Positions 7,659-15,211 of a DNA stretch of 64,000 nt are shown here, piece by piece (within the stretch, counting starts at the first letter, position 1; every line of letters begins with the position of its first letter). This stretch comes from Mesorhizobium sp. WSM3862 (GTDB lineage Bacteria > Pseudomonadota > Alphaproteobacteria > Rhizobiales > Rhizobiaceae): assembly GCF_002294985.1 (NCBI RefSeq), contig NZ_NSGE01000015.1, positions 58,487 through 122,486 on the forward strand. The letters run 5' to 3'. The position numbers and the translations under genes are program-made. The notes below the pieces were generated by a model. It had not been told where the DNA came from, made no database searches, and saw only the letters and a program-made list of their open reading frames with translations.

Positions 7659-9171
7659 GCTGTTCGATCCGATATTTGAGCCGTTAGCGCGGCCAGCGCT
7701 GGCGAGGCATGGTGGCATGCTGCCATCTGAGGCGGCAGGGGTCGATCTCGTCCTGCCGGCCACAGGCGCAGGCGGGGCGATCTACTCGACAAACGCCATT
7801 TATGGTTCGGCGCTTGCCTGCTGCCGCATCGTGCGCACCTCAGACAGCGCCGAAATGGACATCGGCTACCGCACGATCAGCCGCAAGATCGACATTGCTT
7901 CTGCGATGGCCTTCAAGGCATCGCCGTCAGACGCCATTCTGGTCAAGACTTGGTACGACCAGAGCGGCAACGGCAACCACGCGACGCAAACCACGCAAGC
8001 GAAAATGCCCAAGCTGCTGGCTGGCCGTGATGCGATCATTGCTGGAACGCGGCGGGCCGACAACACGCTGGCAAACGCACTGCCGCGGTACTTCGACATT
8101 CCTGCCGGCGTGGCGTTCAATCGTTTGGGCAACACCAAGCTAATGGTGTTTGCATCCTCGGTGTCATTGCAAGGCATGACGCCATACGAGTTTCCGAACA
8201 ACGCTCAGTCTGACGCGCTGCTGCTCTCACAAAGCAACGCGATGTCGATCCGCTGGTATCCTGGCGCAGTCAACGACAAGACACCTGCAGCCAAGGACGT
8301 GCTTGAGTTCTATGGAATGGGGACAGGGGCAACCGGTTCCGGCATCTATAGGACGACTGGCACCAAGAGTACGATTACCGCGCCAACTACTTTGGCGATA
8401 GCGGGTGGTTATCTCGGGTTCAGCTCTGTCGCGAGCGCATGGAACAAAGCTGCGCGTCAGGACTATTGCCTCTTCGCCGTCTACCCATCGCAGTTGACCG
8501 ATACGCAGATAACCGATGCTCGCACGGCGGCGATCACCGCCTTTGGCGTGCCGACATCATTCGATAACAATCTTATCTTCGTTGGGGACAGCATAACCGA
8601 AGGCGTCTACACCGACGACAACAAGACCCTGCCGCGTCTCGCGTCTGCTGCCGTATCTGCATCGAATAAGCAGATTTGGAACCTCGGCGTTGCCGGCCAG
8701 ACGATGGCGACGATTGCCACCAATCAGGCAACTAGGGAGGGGACGCTCTACAGCGGATCGATAACTGGCAAGAATGTGTTCCACCTGTGGGCCGGGACTA
8801 ATGATATCATTGCCGGTACCGGTGTTGCATCGACCGTCATGGGCCAAATCCAGACTTGGGTCGCCAATCGAAAGGCGCAGGGCTCAAGTGTGCGCTGTGT
8901 GGTTGGTACATGCCTTCCGCGTACGGGCTTTGGCGCCGCTGGTTCGTCCAAGGATTTGGACAGGCAGGACCTCAACACCCAAATCCGCAACAACGCCAGC
9001 GTCAACGGTTACACGGTCGCTGACTTCGCGGCTGATGCGGTTCTAGGCTTGGTGGCCACGACCGCAGACACATCGATCTACCCTGACGGCACGCACCTGT
9101 CGGCTTCGGCCTATGAGCAGTATGCGGCACCGATAAGCGCTGCGGCAATCAATGCTGCGCTAGCAAGCTAA
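7651..9171 (+). CDS. SGNH-hydrolase (esterase) head-module protein with LamG/arabinofuranosidase-like N-part
   Basis: 506 residues from GTG 7651 (GGAG six bases before). The N-terminal ~290 residues resemble the concanavalin-like part of alpha-L-arabinofuranosidase B or LamG proteins (VKTWYDQSGNGNHATQ). The C-terminal ~200 residues are an SGNH/GDSL hydrolase with all blocks visible: VGDSITEGV (catalytic Ser), NLGVAG, WAGTNDIIAG, and DGTHLSASAY (catalytic Asp and His). Such enzymes remove acyl groups from polysaccharides. Its place between connector and decoration genes, rather than with the tail fibres, is odd; it might be a head-mounted fibre that binds and deacetylates capsule or EPS. The catalytic call is firm, the location on the particle is inference. 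Confidence 0.85.
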   Translation: MARLFDPIFEPLARPALARHGGMLPSEAAGVDLVLPATGAGGAIYSTNAIYGSALACCRIVRTSDSAEMDIGYRTISRKIDIASAMAFKASPSDAILVKTWYDQSGNGNHATQTTQAKMPKLLAGRDAIIAGTRRADNTLANALPRYFDIPAGVAFNRLGNTKLMVFASSVSLQGMTPYEFPNNAQSDALLLSQSNAMSIRWYPGAVNDKTPAAKDVLEFYGMGTGATGSGIYRTTGTKSTITAPTTLAIAGGYLGFSSVASAWNKAARQDYCLFAVYPSQLTDTQITDARTAAITAFGVPTSFDNNLIFVGDSITEGVYTDDNKTLPRLASAAVSASNKQIWNLGVAGQTMATIATNQATREGTLYSGSITGKNVFHLWAGTNDIIAGTGVASTVMGQIQTWVANRKAQGSSVRCVVGTCLPRTGFGAAGSSKDLDRQDLNTQIRNNASVNGYTVADFAADAVLGLVATTADTSIYPDGTHLSASAYEQYAAPISAAAINAALAS

Positions 9172-9194
9172 TCTAATCAAATAAGGAGGCCGCA

Positions 9195-9602
9195 TTGACG
9201 GCACTTGTAATCACGGCTGCCAACGTGGCCGCTGGAGCCAATTCCACGCGCGACAACGGCACTGCCGGCGCAGCCATCACTGCCGGCCAGGTTGTCTACA
9301 AGGCGGCGGACAACACGTACAAGCTTGCCGACACCAACGACGCCTCGGCGATCGTGCGTAAGCCGAAGGGCATTGCGCTGCATGCGGCGGCATCTGGCCA
9401 GCCTCTCGCCGTGCATACCAGCGGCCCGATCACCATCGGCGCCGCGGTTACGGCGGGCGTTGCCTACTATCTTGGTGGCGCGCCCGGCTCGATTGTTCCA
9501 GTTGCCGACCTGACCACTGGCGACCATCCGGCGCTTATCGGCCTGGCCTCAAGCGCGACCGTAATCAACGTCGACATCCAGGCGCCAGACGCGGCTCTGT
9601 AA
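9195..9602 (+). CDS. Capsid decoration/DUF2190-like protein
   Basis: 135 residues from a TTG start with AAGGAGG six bases upstream. The sequence has the repeated beta-strand pattern of small decoration proteins: ITAGQVVYKAADNTYKLAD, GPITIGAAVTAGVAYYLG, PGSIVPVADLTTGDHPALIGLA. These proteins bind the capsid surface and stabilise it. The stop overlaps the next ATG (TAATG). Confidence 0.75.
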   Translation: MTALVITAANVAAGANSTRDNGTAGAAITAGQVVYKAADNTYKLADTNDASAIVRKPKGIALHAAASGQPLAVHTSGPITIGAAVTAGVAYYLGGAPGSIVPVADLTTGDHPALIGLASSATVINVDIQAPDAAL

Positions 9603-9832
9603 TGGCGTGGGTGCGCTTTAGCCATCCGTGGGATTATCGCCAGCCGGGCTTCACGATCGCTTACCCGGTTGGCGACTTCAACGTGACGCGTAAGGCGGCT
9701 GAATTGGCCACCACCGCCGGCGCGGCTGTGCGGCTGCGCAAGTTGAACAAGAACGATGAGGCGGTTGAATGGCCAAGCGAAGCGGGGCCGGCGCCCTTAA
9801 CTGCCGGGTTGTTTTCCAGCGAAGATCGGTAG
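9602..9832 (+). CDS. Small hypothetical head-tail protein
   Basis: 76 residues; start ATG overlaps the previous stop. MAWVRFSHPWDYRQPG followed by VTRKAAELATTAGAAVRL. Similar short proteins with an F-H-PW-Y or DYRQPG motif are found just before the head-closure gene in other alphaproteobacterial prophages; their role is unknown to me. It overlaps the next gene by 64 bases. Confidence 0.65.
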   Translation: MAWVRFSHPWDYRQPGFTIAYPVGDFNVTRKAAELATTAGAAVRLRKLNKNDEAVEWPSEAGPAPLTAGLFSSEDR

Positions 9833-10149
9833 TGCAGGACGAGTACGGCAATGACGTCACAGGCGATTTTGCCGACGTGTTCTCCATCTCCGCACGGCTG
9901 CATCCGAAGTTCGGCGCCGATGTCGAGACGGAGACGGCGGCTCGCCTTGCTGCTTTGCAGCCGTATAACCTGACGGTTCGCAGTTGCGCCGACACGCGCG
10001 CAGTGACGCCAGCCTGGCGCGTCTATGACGCGCGCAAGGGCCTTGTCGGCGGTAAGCCGCTCCGGTTCTTCAATATCAAGACGATCGTCAATCCTGACGA
10101 GCGTGGCGCAATGGTTGAGATGCTGGTCGTAGAAGGCGAGAGTAGCTAG
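9769..10149 (+). CDS. Head closure protein (SPP1 gp16 / phage_H_T_join-like)
   Basis: 126 residues, a small beta-barrel type: LNCRVVFQRRSVVQDEYGNDVTGDFADVFSISARLHPKFGADVETETAARLAALQP-type pattern, then RVYDARKGLVGGKPLRFFNIKTIVNPDERGAMVEMLVVEG. The motif order matches the head-tail joining family that closes the portal channel after packaging. It overlaps the previous gene by 64 bases, a common arrangement in this family. Confidence 0.88.
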   Translation: MAKRSGAGALNCRVVFQRRSVVQDEYGNDVTGDFADVFSISARLHPKFGADVETETAARLAALQPYNLTVRSCADTRAVTPAWRVYDARKGLVGGKPLRFFNIKTIVNPDERGAMVEMLVVEGESS

Positions 10150-10154
10150 CGGTC

Positions 10155-10655
10155 ATGGCGATCAAGACGAAGATCATCGGCCGCGAGGCGCTCCAGCGGA
10201 GACTTGATGAACTGGTGCCTGAGGCAGCGACAGCCGCCGCAGAAGCCAAGTTAGAGGTGGCGCAAGAGTTGGCTAGCAGAATTGCCAGCCGTGCGCCTGT
10301 AGATTCTGGCGACTACAAGGCCAGCATTCGAGGCGGCAGGCAGGCCGATAATCCCGGCATTCTGCCGGTGGGCGGCAAGCAGTCCAAGGATCCAGACGCA
10401 ACAGCGGTTTATGCCGACTTCATCTGGCGCTTTCTCGAGTTCGGTACGGCACCGCACGTCATCAAGGGCAAGAATGGCGGAAACGTCGTGTTTGCCGGCT
10501 CCGATGGCGGATTGGTTTCTGTGCCGTCTGTGGCACATCCCGGCTCGCGAGCGCATCCACATGTATTCTACACGTGGAAGGCGCTCCGCAAGGTAGCCAA
10601 GGCCAAGATCAGCCGTGCGATCAGCAAGGCCGTGAAAGCATCCAACAAGAAGTAG
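10155..10655 (+). CDS. HK97 gp10-family head-tail/tail completion protein
   Basis: 166 residues. The sequence carries the gp10 pattern: an N-terminal helix LQRRLDELVPEA, ASRAPVDSGDYKASI, YADFIWRFLEFGTAPHVIKG and HPGSRAHPHVFYTWKALRK. In HK97-like phages this protein joins the tail tube to the head. It is five bases after the head-closure gene. The C-terminal 20 residues are Lys-rich. Confidence 0.9.
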   Translation: MAIKTKIIGREALQRRLDELVPEAATAAAEAKLEVAQELASRIASRAPVDSGDYKASIRGGRQADNPGILPVGGKQSKDPDATAVYADFIWRFLEFGTAPHVIKGKNGGNVVFAGSDGGLVSVPSVAHPGSRAHPHVFYTWKALRKVAKAKISRAISKAVKASNKK

Positions 10656-10667
10656 CATGGAGGGCGC

Positions 10668-11108
10668 ATGGCCGCACCGGCACATGAGCTCGTCGGCGTT
10701 GCGACCGCACGCTTACGATCCTACACGGCGCTGACGAGCATGGTTCCTGCCAGCAACATCTTCTATCGTCCGCCAGCGTCGTATTCGCCACCATACGTGA
10801 CCGTGGATGACGTCTCGACGCGGCGCGTCGACATGCAATGCGTCAGCGGCACGATTGTTGACCTGACAATCCACGTCTGGACGGACGAAAGCAATCCGCT
10901 TCCGAACACCGGAGGCGCTCTGCAGGACGCCAGGGCGATCGCCTACGAGATCGCCAACGCCCTGCATGACTACCCACTAGCGTTGCCCAGCAAGCGGCTG
11001 GTGACGCTGGAACACCGCGGCGAGCGCGTGTTCTACGATGCGGATGGCGTAACCGGCCATGCGGTCATCGACTTCGAAGCGGTAATCGAATCCTCGGCCG
11101 CGCTTTAG
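10668..11108 (+). CDS. Tail terminator-type protein (DUF3168)
   Basis: 146 residues. The segments YVTVDDVSTRRVDMQC, VDLTIHVWTDESN, and ARAIAYEIANALHDYPLALPSKRLVTLEHRGERVFYD are typical of DUF3168, whose members cap the tail tube at the head end (SPP1 gp17-like role). GGAGGG lies 6 bases before ATG 10668. The placement between gp10 and the major tail protein is standard. Confidence 0.88.
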   Translation: MAAPAHELVGVATARLRSYTALTSMVPASNIFYRPPASYSPPYVTVDDVSTRRVDMQCVSGTIVDLTIHVWTDESNPLPNTGGALQDARAIAYEIANALHDYPLALPSKRLVTLEHRGERVFYDADGVTGHAVIDFEAVIESSAAL

Positions 11109-11131
11109 CAACCTAATTTATGGAGCCTACA

Positions 11132-11560
11132 ATGGCTGACGGACAACAGACCGGCAGGCTACTGCTGATTCAAATCGGCGATGGCGGAAGCCCTGAGACT
11201 TTCAACAATCTGTGCGGCCTGCAGACGCGCAATTTCAACATGTCGGCGAACGATGTCGACACCACGATTCCGGATTGCAATAATCCTGGCGACACGCCGC
11301 AGAAGACTGGTGTCCCCGGTATCAAGAACCGCACTTTCTCCGGCTCCGGCAAGTTTGTAGCTGGCGCCGCCCAGTCCACCTTTATGGGCTACGTCAACAA
11401 CGCCGTGACCTTCAATGCCAAGGTTATTGTGCCTGGTCTCGGCTCCTACACCGGCCCTTGGTACGTGACCGACTTCACCCTAAACGGCGAGCAGGAAGGC
11501 ACGATGGGCTTCGATGCTACCTTCATGGCTGGCGGCGCACTGACGTATGTTGCGGAGTAA
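11132..11560 (+). CDS. Major tail protein
   Basis: 142 residues. GLQTRNFNMSANDVDTTIPDC, RTFSGSGKFV, and the C-terminal GPWYVTDFTLNGEQEGTMGFDATFMAGGALTY match the phage_tail_2 (TP901-1/gene transfer agent) major tail tube family. ATG 11132 is chosen over ATG 11120 because GGAG at 11121-11125 then serves as the ribosome site. This is the repeating subunit of the flexible tail tube. Confidence 0.92.
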   Translation: MADGQQTGRLLLIQIGDGGSPETFNNLCGLQTRNFNMSANDVDTTIPDCNNPGDTPQKTGVPGIKNRTFSGSGKFVAGAAQSTFMGYVNNAVTFNAKVIVPGLGSYTGPWYVTDFTLNGEQEGTMGFDATFMAGGALTYVAE

Positions 11561-11567
11561 GTAGGGC

Positions 11568-11903
11568 ATGGCATTAGAGGTTAACGGCGCAAGAGGAGAG
11601 GTCGCCCTTAGGGTGGGTGACGTTGACCTCGTAATTGCCGCCACTATGGCCGGGCTGGCCGCGGTCTCCACGCGGCTGGAATGCAAGTCGCTTGGCGACT
11701 TGTTTCAGCGGCTTTCCGGCGTTGAGGCGGCGGCCACCATGGCTGCCATCGAACTGCTTACCGTTCGCGGCGATAAGGCTGCGGCGCTTGATGCGCTTAG
11801 GCTCAAGCACTTCAAGGCATGTTCGGATGCGTTCGCGCTGGCGCTCGCGCACCACTTCGACGGTGAGCAAAAAAACGAGCAAGCCGCGCCGGCAGCGGGG
11901 TAG
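11568..11903 (+). CDS. Tail assembly chaperone, unshifted form (gp10-like)
   Basis: 111 residues. GEVALRVGDVDLVIAATMAGLAAVSTRL and SLGDLFQRLSGVEAAATMAAIELL match the gene-transfer-agent family of proteins found just before the tape measure. In lambda-like phages the corresponding protein (gpG) is made with a longer -1 frameshifted form (gpGT), and both coat the tape measure during tail assembly. A slippery heptamer sits 28 bases before the stop (see the slippery site entry), so this frame is probably the short product. Confidence 0.88.
   Translation: MALEVNGARGEVALRVGDVDLVIAATMAGLAAVSTRLECKSLGDLFQRLSGVEAAATMAAIELLTVRGDKAAALDALRLKHFKACSDAFALALAHHFDGEQKNEQAAPAAG
11870..11876 (+). other. Programmed -1 ribosomal frameshift site A AAA AAC
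   Basis: The zero-frame codons are CAA AAA AAC, so the heptamer A-AAA-AAC has the exact X XXY YYZ form used for -1 slipping. After a slip, translation continues in an open frame through 12100. The following 25 bases are GC-rich (CGCGCCGGCAGCGGGG) and could fold as a stimulatory structure. Confidence 0.85.
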
Positions 11904-12100
11904 AAAAGCCGTTCCCCTGGCGAGATTGGATGAAGGGCGCATTCGGCGCCCTTCATTGGACGCCAGAGGTGTTTTGGCGGTCGACGCTCACCGAATACAT
12001 GATGGCGATCGAGGGCTTTAACGCGCTCAGCGGCGGCGAGAAGAAAGATTCGGGACCAAGCGACGAGGATATGGCTGCGCTGTTGGCGAAATATGGCTAG
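11876..12100 (+). CDS. Tail assembly chaperone, -1 frameshift extension (rcc01693/DUF2376-like)
   Basis: This frame has no convincing start of its own near its beginning but is open from the slippery site to TAG 12098-12100. It encodes about 74 residues with PFPWRDWMKGAFGALHWTP, then EVFWRSTLTEYMMAIEGFN, the hallmark of the small gene-transfer-agent protein (rcc01693/DUF2376) that follows gp10 in Rhodobacter. The combined frameshift product 11568-11876/11876-12100 would be about 177 residues. The fusion by frameshifting is inferred from the reading frames and the known T extension of lambda gpG. Confidence 0.85.
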   Translation, partial: RASRAGSGVEKPFPWRDWMKGAFGALHWTPEVFWRSTLTEYMMAIEGFNALSGGEKKDSGPSDEDMAALLAKYG

Positions 12101-12101
12101 A

Positions 12102-12557
12102 TCACTGAGATGAGCTCTGCAGCCACTCGGTGCTCGTCTTTCCATCAATCTTTACGAAAAGATAGCTAACCGGATCCCTCCCGTAGGTGCTGCCGTAGGT
12201 GCAGTCCGCATAGCCCCTAAGCATCGTTCCGAACGAATTTGGAGCGTCATATTCGATCGCAAGGCTAAGATTTTTTGGCTCGATTTCCTTCGCGTCGAAG
12301 CTTTTGAGATAAAACCGGCGAACGCTTTCAGTGTCCCCGCTAGTGTTCAGATGCGTGATGAATTCGTCGCGCGTCATGTCTTTGCTGTCGCGGGCCATTC
12401 GAATGCGCTTGTACTGAGAAGGGGCCTTAAGCCTTTGCCTCAGAGCTTCTTCGCACGATTTGGTCAGATCGTCATCGAAGTATCCGGTGTTGTATGCGAA
12501 CGCGACACCGCCGGCCGCGACCATCATGGCGCACGCCGCACTTATAAGCCATTTCAT
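12102..12557 (-). CDS. Membrane-anchored hypothetical protein, reversed cargo gene
   Basis: 151 residues starting at the ATG of MKWLISAACAMMVAAGGVAFAY, a signal peptide or signal anchor, with GGAGAGG five bases upstream. The exported part has three Cys (SCEEALRQ..., YADCTYGSTYGRDP) and a soluble alpha/beta look. It is transcribed against the tail genes and lies exactly between the chaperone and the tape measure, with 1 base to the chaperone stop and 29 bases to the tape-measure start. That is the classical picture of a moron (lysogenic-conversion cargo). No family recognised. Confidence 0.75.
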   Translation of the reverse strand: MKWLISAACAMMVAAGGVAFAYNTGYFDDDLTKSCEEALRQRLKAPSQYKRIRMARDSKDMTRDEFITHLNTSGDTESVRRFYLKSFDAKEIEPKNLSLAIEYDAPNSFGTMLRGYADCTYGSTYGRDPVSYLFVKIDGKTSTEWLQSSSQ

Positions 12558-12586
12558 TGCCTCTCCCCCCGCAAGAAGGTTCAAAT

Positions 12587-14911
12587 ATGTCTGATAAAAC
12601 CGATGACCTTCTTATAAGTGTAAGTACCGATCTTACTACCATCAAGAGGCAGCTGAAGCAACTTGGCCAGGACGTCGGTCAAACTACTTCAGGAATCCAG
12701 AAACAGTTCGATGGCCTTGGAAAGGGCATCGACCAATCGATGTCTCCGATCCAAAAGCGCATCAACGCTATGATCGGCATTCCCGTGTCCTCAAGGGTGA
12801 AGGAGTGGAAAGGCGCGCTTGCCGAAGTAGCCGACACGTCAAAGCTTACCTCCTCTCAAGTCCTCAACCTGACGCGGCAGGGTAACGACCTTGCCACCAT
12901 GTTTGCTCTTGGTGCTAACCCGATGCAGATTTTTGCATCGCAGGCGGGTCAGATTTTTGATGCACTGCAGAGCGGCCCTGGCGGCGCAATGGCGTCTATC
13001 AAGGCGATCGGCGAGGGCGCGATCGGTCTGGCGACCAAGTTCCCGCTCATCACGGCGGCGGTCGGTGCAGCAGGTGTGGCTCTGCTCGCATACGAAGCGA
13101 GCGGCATCGGCAGTTTCAAGTCTCTCGACGAGATCATCAAGACGCACGAGGCCAACATCAAGCGCCTCGGCGATGCGTATGATGAAGTCAACGGGAAGCG
13201 GCAGAACTATGCTGCGGACACGGCCCGCACTGTCAATGCGCTCAACAAGCAGAACGCGCAGGACGCCACCGATCTTCTCCGCAAGCAGGCGCTCGACGCT
13301 CTCGGCAAAATGGACGCCAACCTGGCGTTCTTCGATGATAAAGGTCGATTTTCGGCCTTCGCCGCCCCCATCAAAGAGCTGATAGACGAACTGAAAAACG
13401 GCACGCCGGATATTAAGGCGTTCCGCGATCAGATTAATGCTATCGCCGATGCCAATCCGGGGCTGGACAGCAAGCGCCACGAGATACTGGATTTTTCGCA
13501 GTCGGCCGCGGATACCGCGGCTAAGCTGCCGGATTTGGCTCGCTCCGTTAGCGACGTCACAGACACGGTAAATCAGTTCAGTTTGCAGCTGGCTGAGGTG
13601 GATTCGAAGCCGCTGCAAGCCGCACTGCAAGATCTTTTTGACAAGGCTCGTGAGGGCAGGGAGCCGATTGACGGCATCCTCCAATCGTTGGCGGCGCTCG
13701 AGCAGGCCAATCCGAATTTCGCGGGTATTCTCGCAGGCTTCAAAGACATTCTGGATGCTGCGTCCAGAACCAATGCTGCGCTTGACGCTCTAGGATCAAG
13801 ATATTACGCCAACCAAGGCACCCCTACGAACGGCCGGCAAAAGCTACCGGTCGGGCTTCTGCCGGATAGCGCCCCGGTGCCGGATTCGGCACCTAACCGC
13901 GAAGACCTTGGGCATGAATATGACAAGGCGGCCGAAGCGGCAAAGCGCAAGGCGGATGCCGCGGCTCGTCGTGCGGCACGTGCACAACCGAAGACTGCCG
14001 AGGATCGCTTTGGGGAGGATTTGCAGTCCATCCGGGACCGCACAGCCGCTCTGACCGAGGAATATAACGCGCTTGGGCTCTCCTACGAGGCGCAGACCAA
14101 GCGTAGCACGGCACTCGACCTCGAGCAGCAGGCACTGAAGCAGGTTCGCGAGGAAGCCCGCAAGAAGGGCGACACTGACTGGCAAAATGCCCAACTCACG
14201 CCAGCCCAAATCGCGCAGATCGATGCGGTTTCGGATGCTTATGCACGGCAGGCCGATGCGCTGCGCAAGGCGCAGGAAATGCAGGATCTTCAGCGCGATG
14301 TGCTGAAGGGTGCGTTTGACGATCTCCGCTCAGCGCTGGACGACGGCAAGCTTGATTGGCAGGATTTCGCCAAGATCGCCGAAAACGCGCTCGATAAGGT
14401 TATCGACAAGATCGAAAACGATCTTCTCGACGCCATCATGCAGGCCAACTCCGCGGGCGGTGGCGGCGGCATCGGGAGCATCTTCAGCGCCATTTTCGGC
14501 GGCGGCAGTTCCAGCAACGTCTTCCCTGGAGGCGGCGTCCTCAACAGCGATATGGGCCTCTACGACACGGGCGGCTACACCGGCCCCGGCGGCAAGAAAA
14601 AGGTCGCCGGTCTCGTCCACAAGGGCGAGGTGGTTTTCAGCCAGGACGACGTCGCGCGAAATGGCGGCGTTGCCGCGGTCCAGGCCATGCGCCGTGGCCG
14701 AGCGATTGCCGCACCACAGATGCCCGCAATTCAGGCGCCAGCCGCACGCGGTGGCGACATTGGCGTGACGTTCGCGCCTAGTATTTCGGTGCAGGGCGGC
14801 GGCAACGATGCCGGCGAGCAGGTAACTGCTGCGCTCAAGAAGTTTGAGAAGGAATTCACGCCGAAGGTCGTGAAGTCGATCCGCGACGCGAAGGTCAGGG
14901 GGATGCTGTGA
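12587..14911 (+). CDS. Tail length tape-measure protein
   Basis: 774 residues, the longest tail gene, directly after the chaperones. It has an N-terminal coiled-coil region (STDLTTIKRQLKQLGQDV), the Phage-tail-tape-measure segment LNLTRQGNDLATMFALGANPMQ, hydrophobic helices around residues 150-190 (FPLITAAVGAAGVALLAYEA), a long Ala/Gln/Arg-rich coiled coil, and a Gly-rich C-terminus with GGYTGPGGKKKVAGLVHKGE (typical of the family). It sets tail length and helps DNA entry. AAGAAGG precedes ATG 12587; the in-frame ATG at 12557 has no ribosome site. Confidence 0.94.
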   Translation: MSDKTDDLLISVSTDLTTIKRQLKQLGQDVGQTTSGIQKQFDGLGKGIDQSMSPIQKRINAMIGIPVSSRVKEWKGALAEVADTSKLTSSQVLNLTRQGNDLATMFALGANPMQIFASQAGQIFDALQSGPGGAMASIKAIGEGAIGLATKFPLITAAVGAAGVALLAYEASGIGSFKSLDEIIKTHEANIKRLGDAYDEVNGKRQNYAADTARTVNALNKQNAQDATDLLRKQALDALGKMDANLAFFDDKGRFSAFAAPIKELIDELKNGTPDIKAFRDQINAIADANPGLDSKRHEILDFSQSAADTAAKLPDLARSVSDVTDTVNQFSLQLAEVDSKPLQAALQDLFDKAREGREPIDGILQSLAALEQANPNFAGILAGFKDILDAASRTNAALDALGSRYYANQGTPTNGRQKLPVGLLPDSAPVPDSAPNREDLGHEYDKAAEAAKRKADAAARRAARAQPKTAEDRFGEDLQSIRDRTAALTEEYNALGLSYEAQTKRSTALDLEQQALKQVREEARKKGDTDWQNAQLTPAQIAQIDAVSDAYARQADALRKAQEMQDLQRDVLKGAFDDLRSALDDGKLDWQDFAKIAENALDKVIDKIENDLLDAIMQANSAGGGGGIGSIFSAIFGGGSSSNVFPGGGVLNSDMGLYDTGGYTGPGGKKKVAGLVHKGEVVFSQDDVARNGGVAAVQAMRRGRAIAAPQMPAIQAPAARGGDIGVTFAPSISVQGGGNDAGEQVTAALKKFEKEFTPKVVKSIRDAKVRGML

Positions 14912-14962
14912 TGTGGGATACCGTGTTTACATAGTGTTTACGTGGAGATCGTAGCGTAACGG

Positions 14963-14991
14963 TTGCCGTATGTGCGTGCGTGCGCTATATG
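14963..14991 (+). promoter_or_regulatory. Sigma-70-type promoter for the small structured RNA
   Basis: TTGCCG at 14963-14968 and TATATG at 14986-14991 are separated by exactly 17 bases. A start point around 14998 would lead straight into a structured segment that ends at a terminator. It lies after the stop of the tape-measure gene and is not followed by an open frame. Confidence 0.6.
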
Positions 14992-14997
14992 AATGAG

Positions 14998-15118
14998 GGC
15001 CTGAGAGGAGCAAGCGACCCGCGAAAGCGGGCTCCCCGAAGGGAATTCTCGGCGAAAGCCGGGTGGCGGTAGGTAAAACTATCAAGGAAAAGGCTGCGCA
15101 ACGCGTGGCCTTTTTCTT
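14998..15118 (+). ncRNA. Small structured RNA with three GAAA/GAA-loop hairpins and a terminator
   Basis: About 120 bases between a promoter and an intrinsic terminator, with no open frame. Visible stems are CCCGC-GAAA-GCGGG nested in GGAG...CTCC, CCC-GAA-GGG, CTCGGC-GAAA-GCCGGG, and then the terminator AAAAGGC (15088-15094) with GCCTTTT (15108-15114) and a T run. At 15062-15076 it contains GGTGGCGGTAGGTAA, which is exactly repeated at 15210-15224 and is therefore perfectly complementary to the 3' end of the tRNA encoded on the other strand just downstream. I do not recognise a known RNA family. Function is unknown; pairing with the tRNA is an inference. Confidence 0.6.
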
Positions 15119-15211
15119 TTGTGCGTGGATCGGACGGGGCGTAGCTAGCTACGATCGCTCCCCGTCCGAAGTTCCATCTCCTCTTTGGCCAGATTGGCCG
15201 CAATTGGATGG

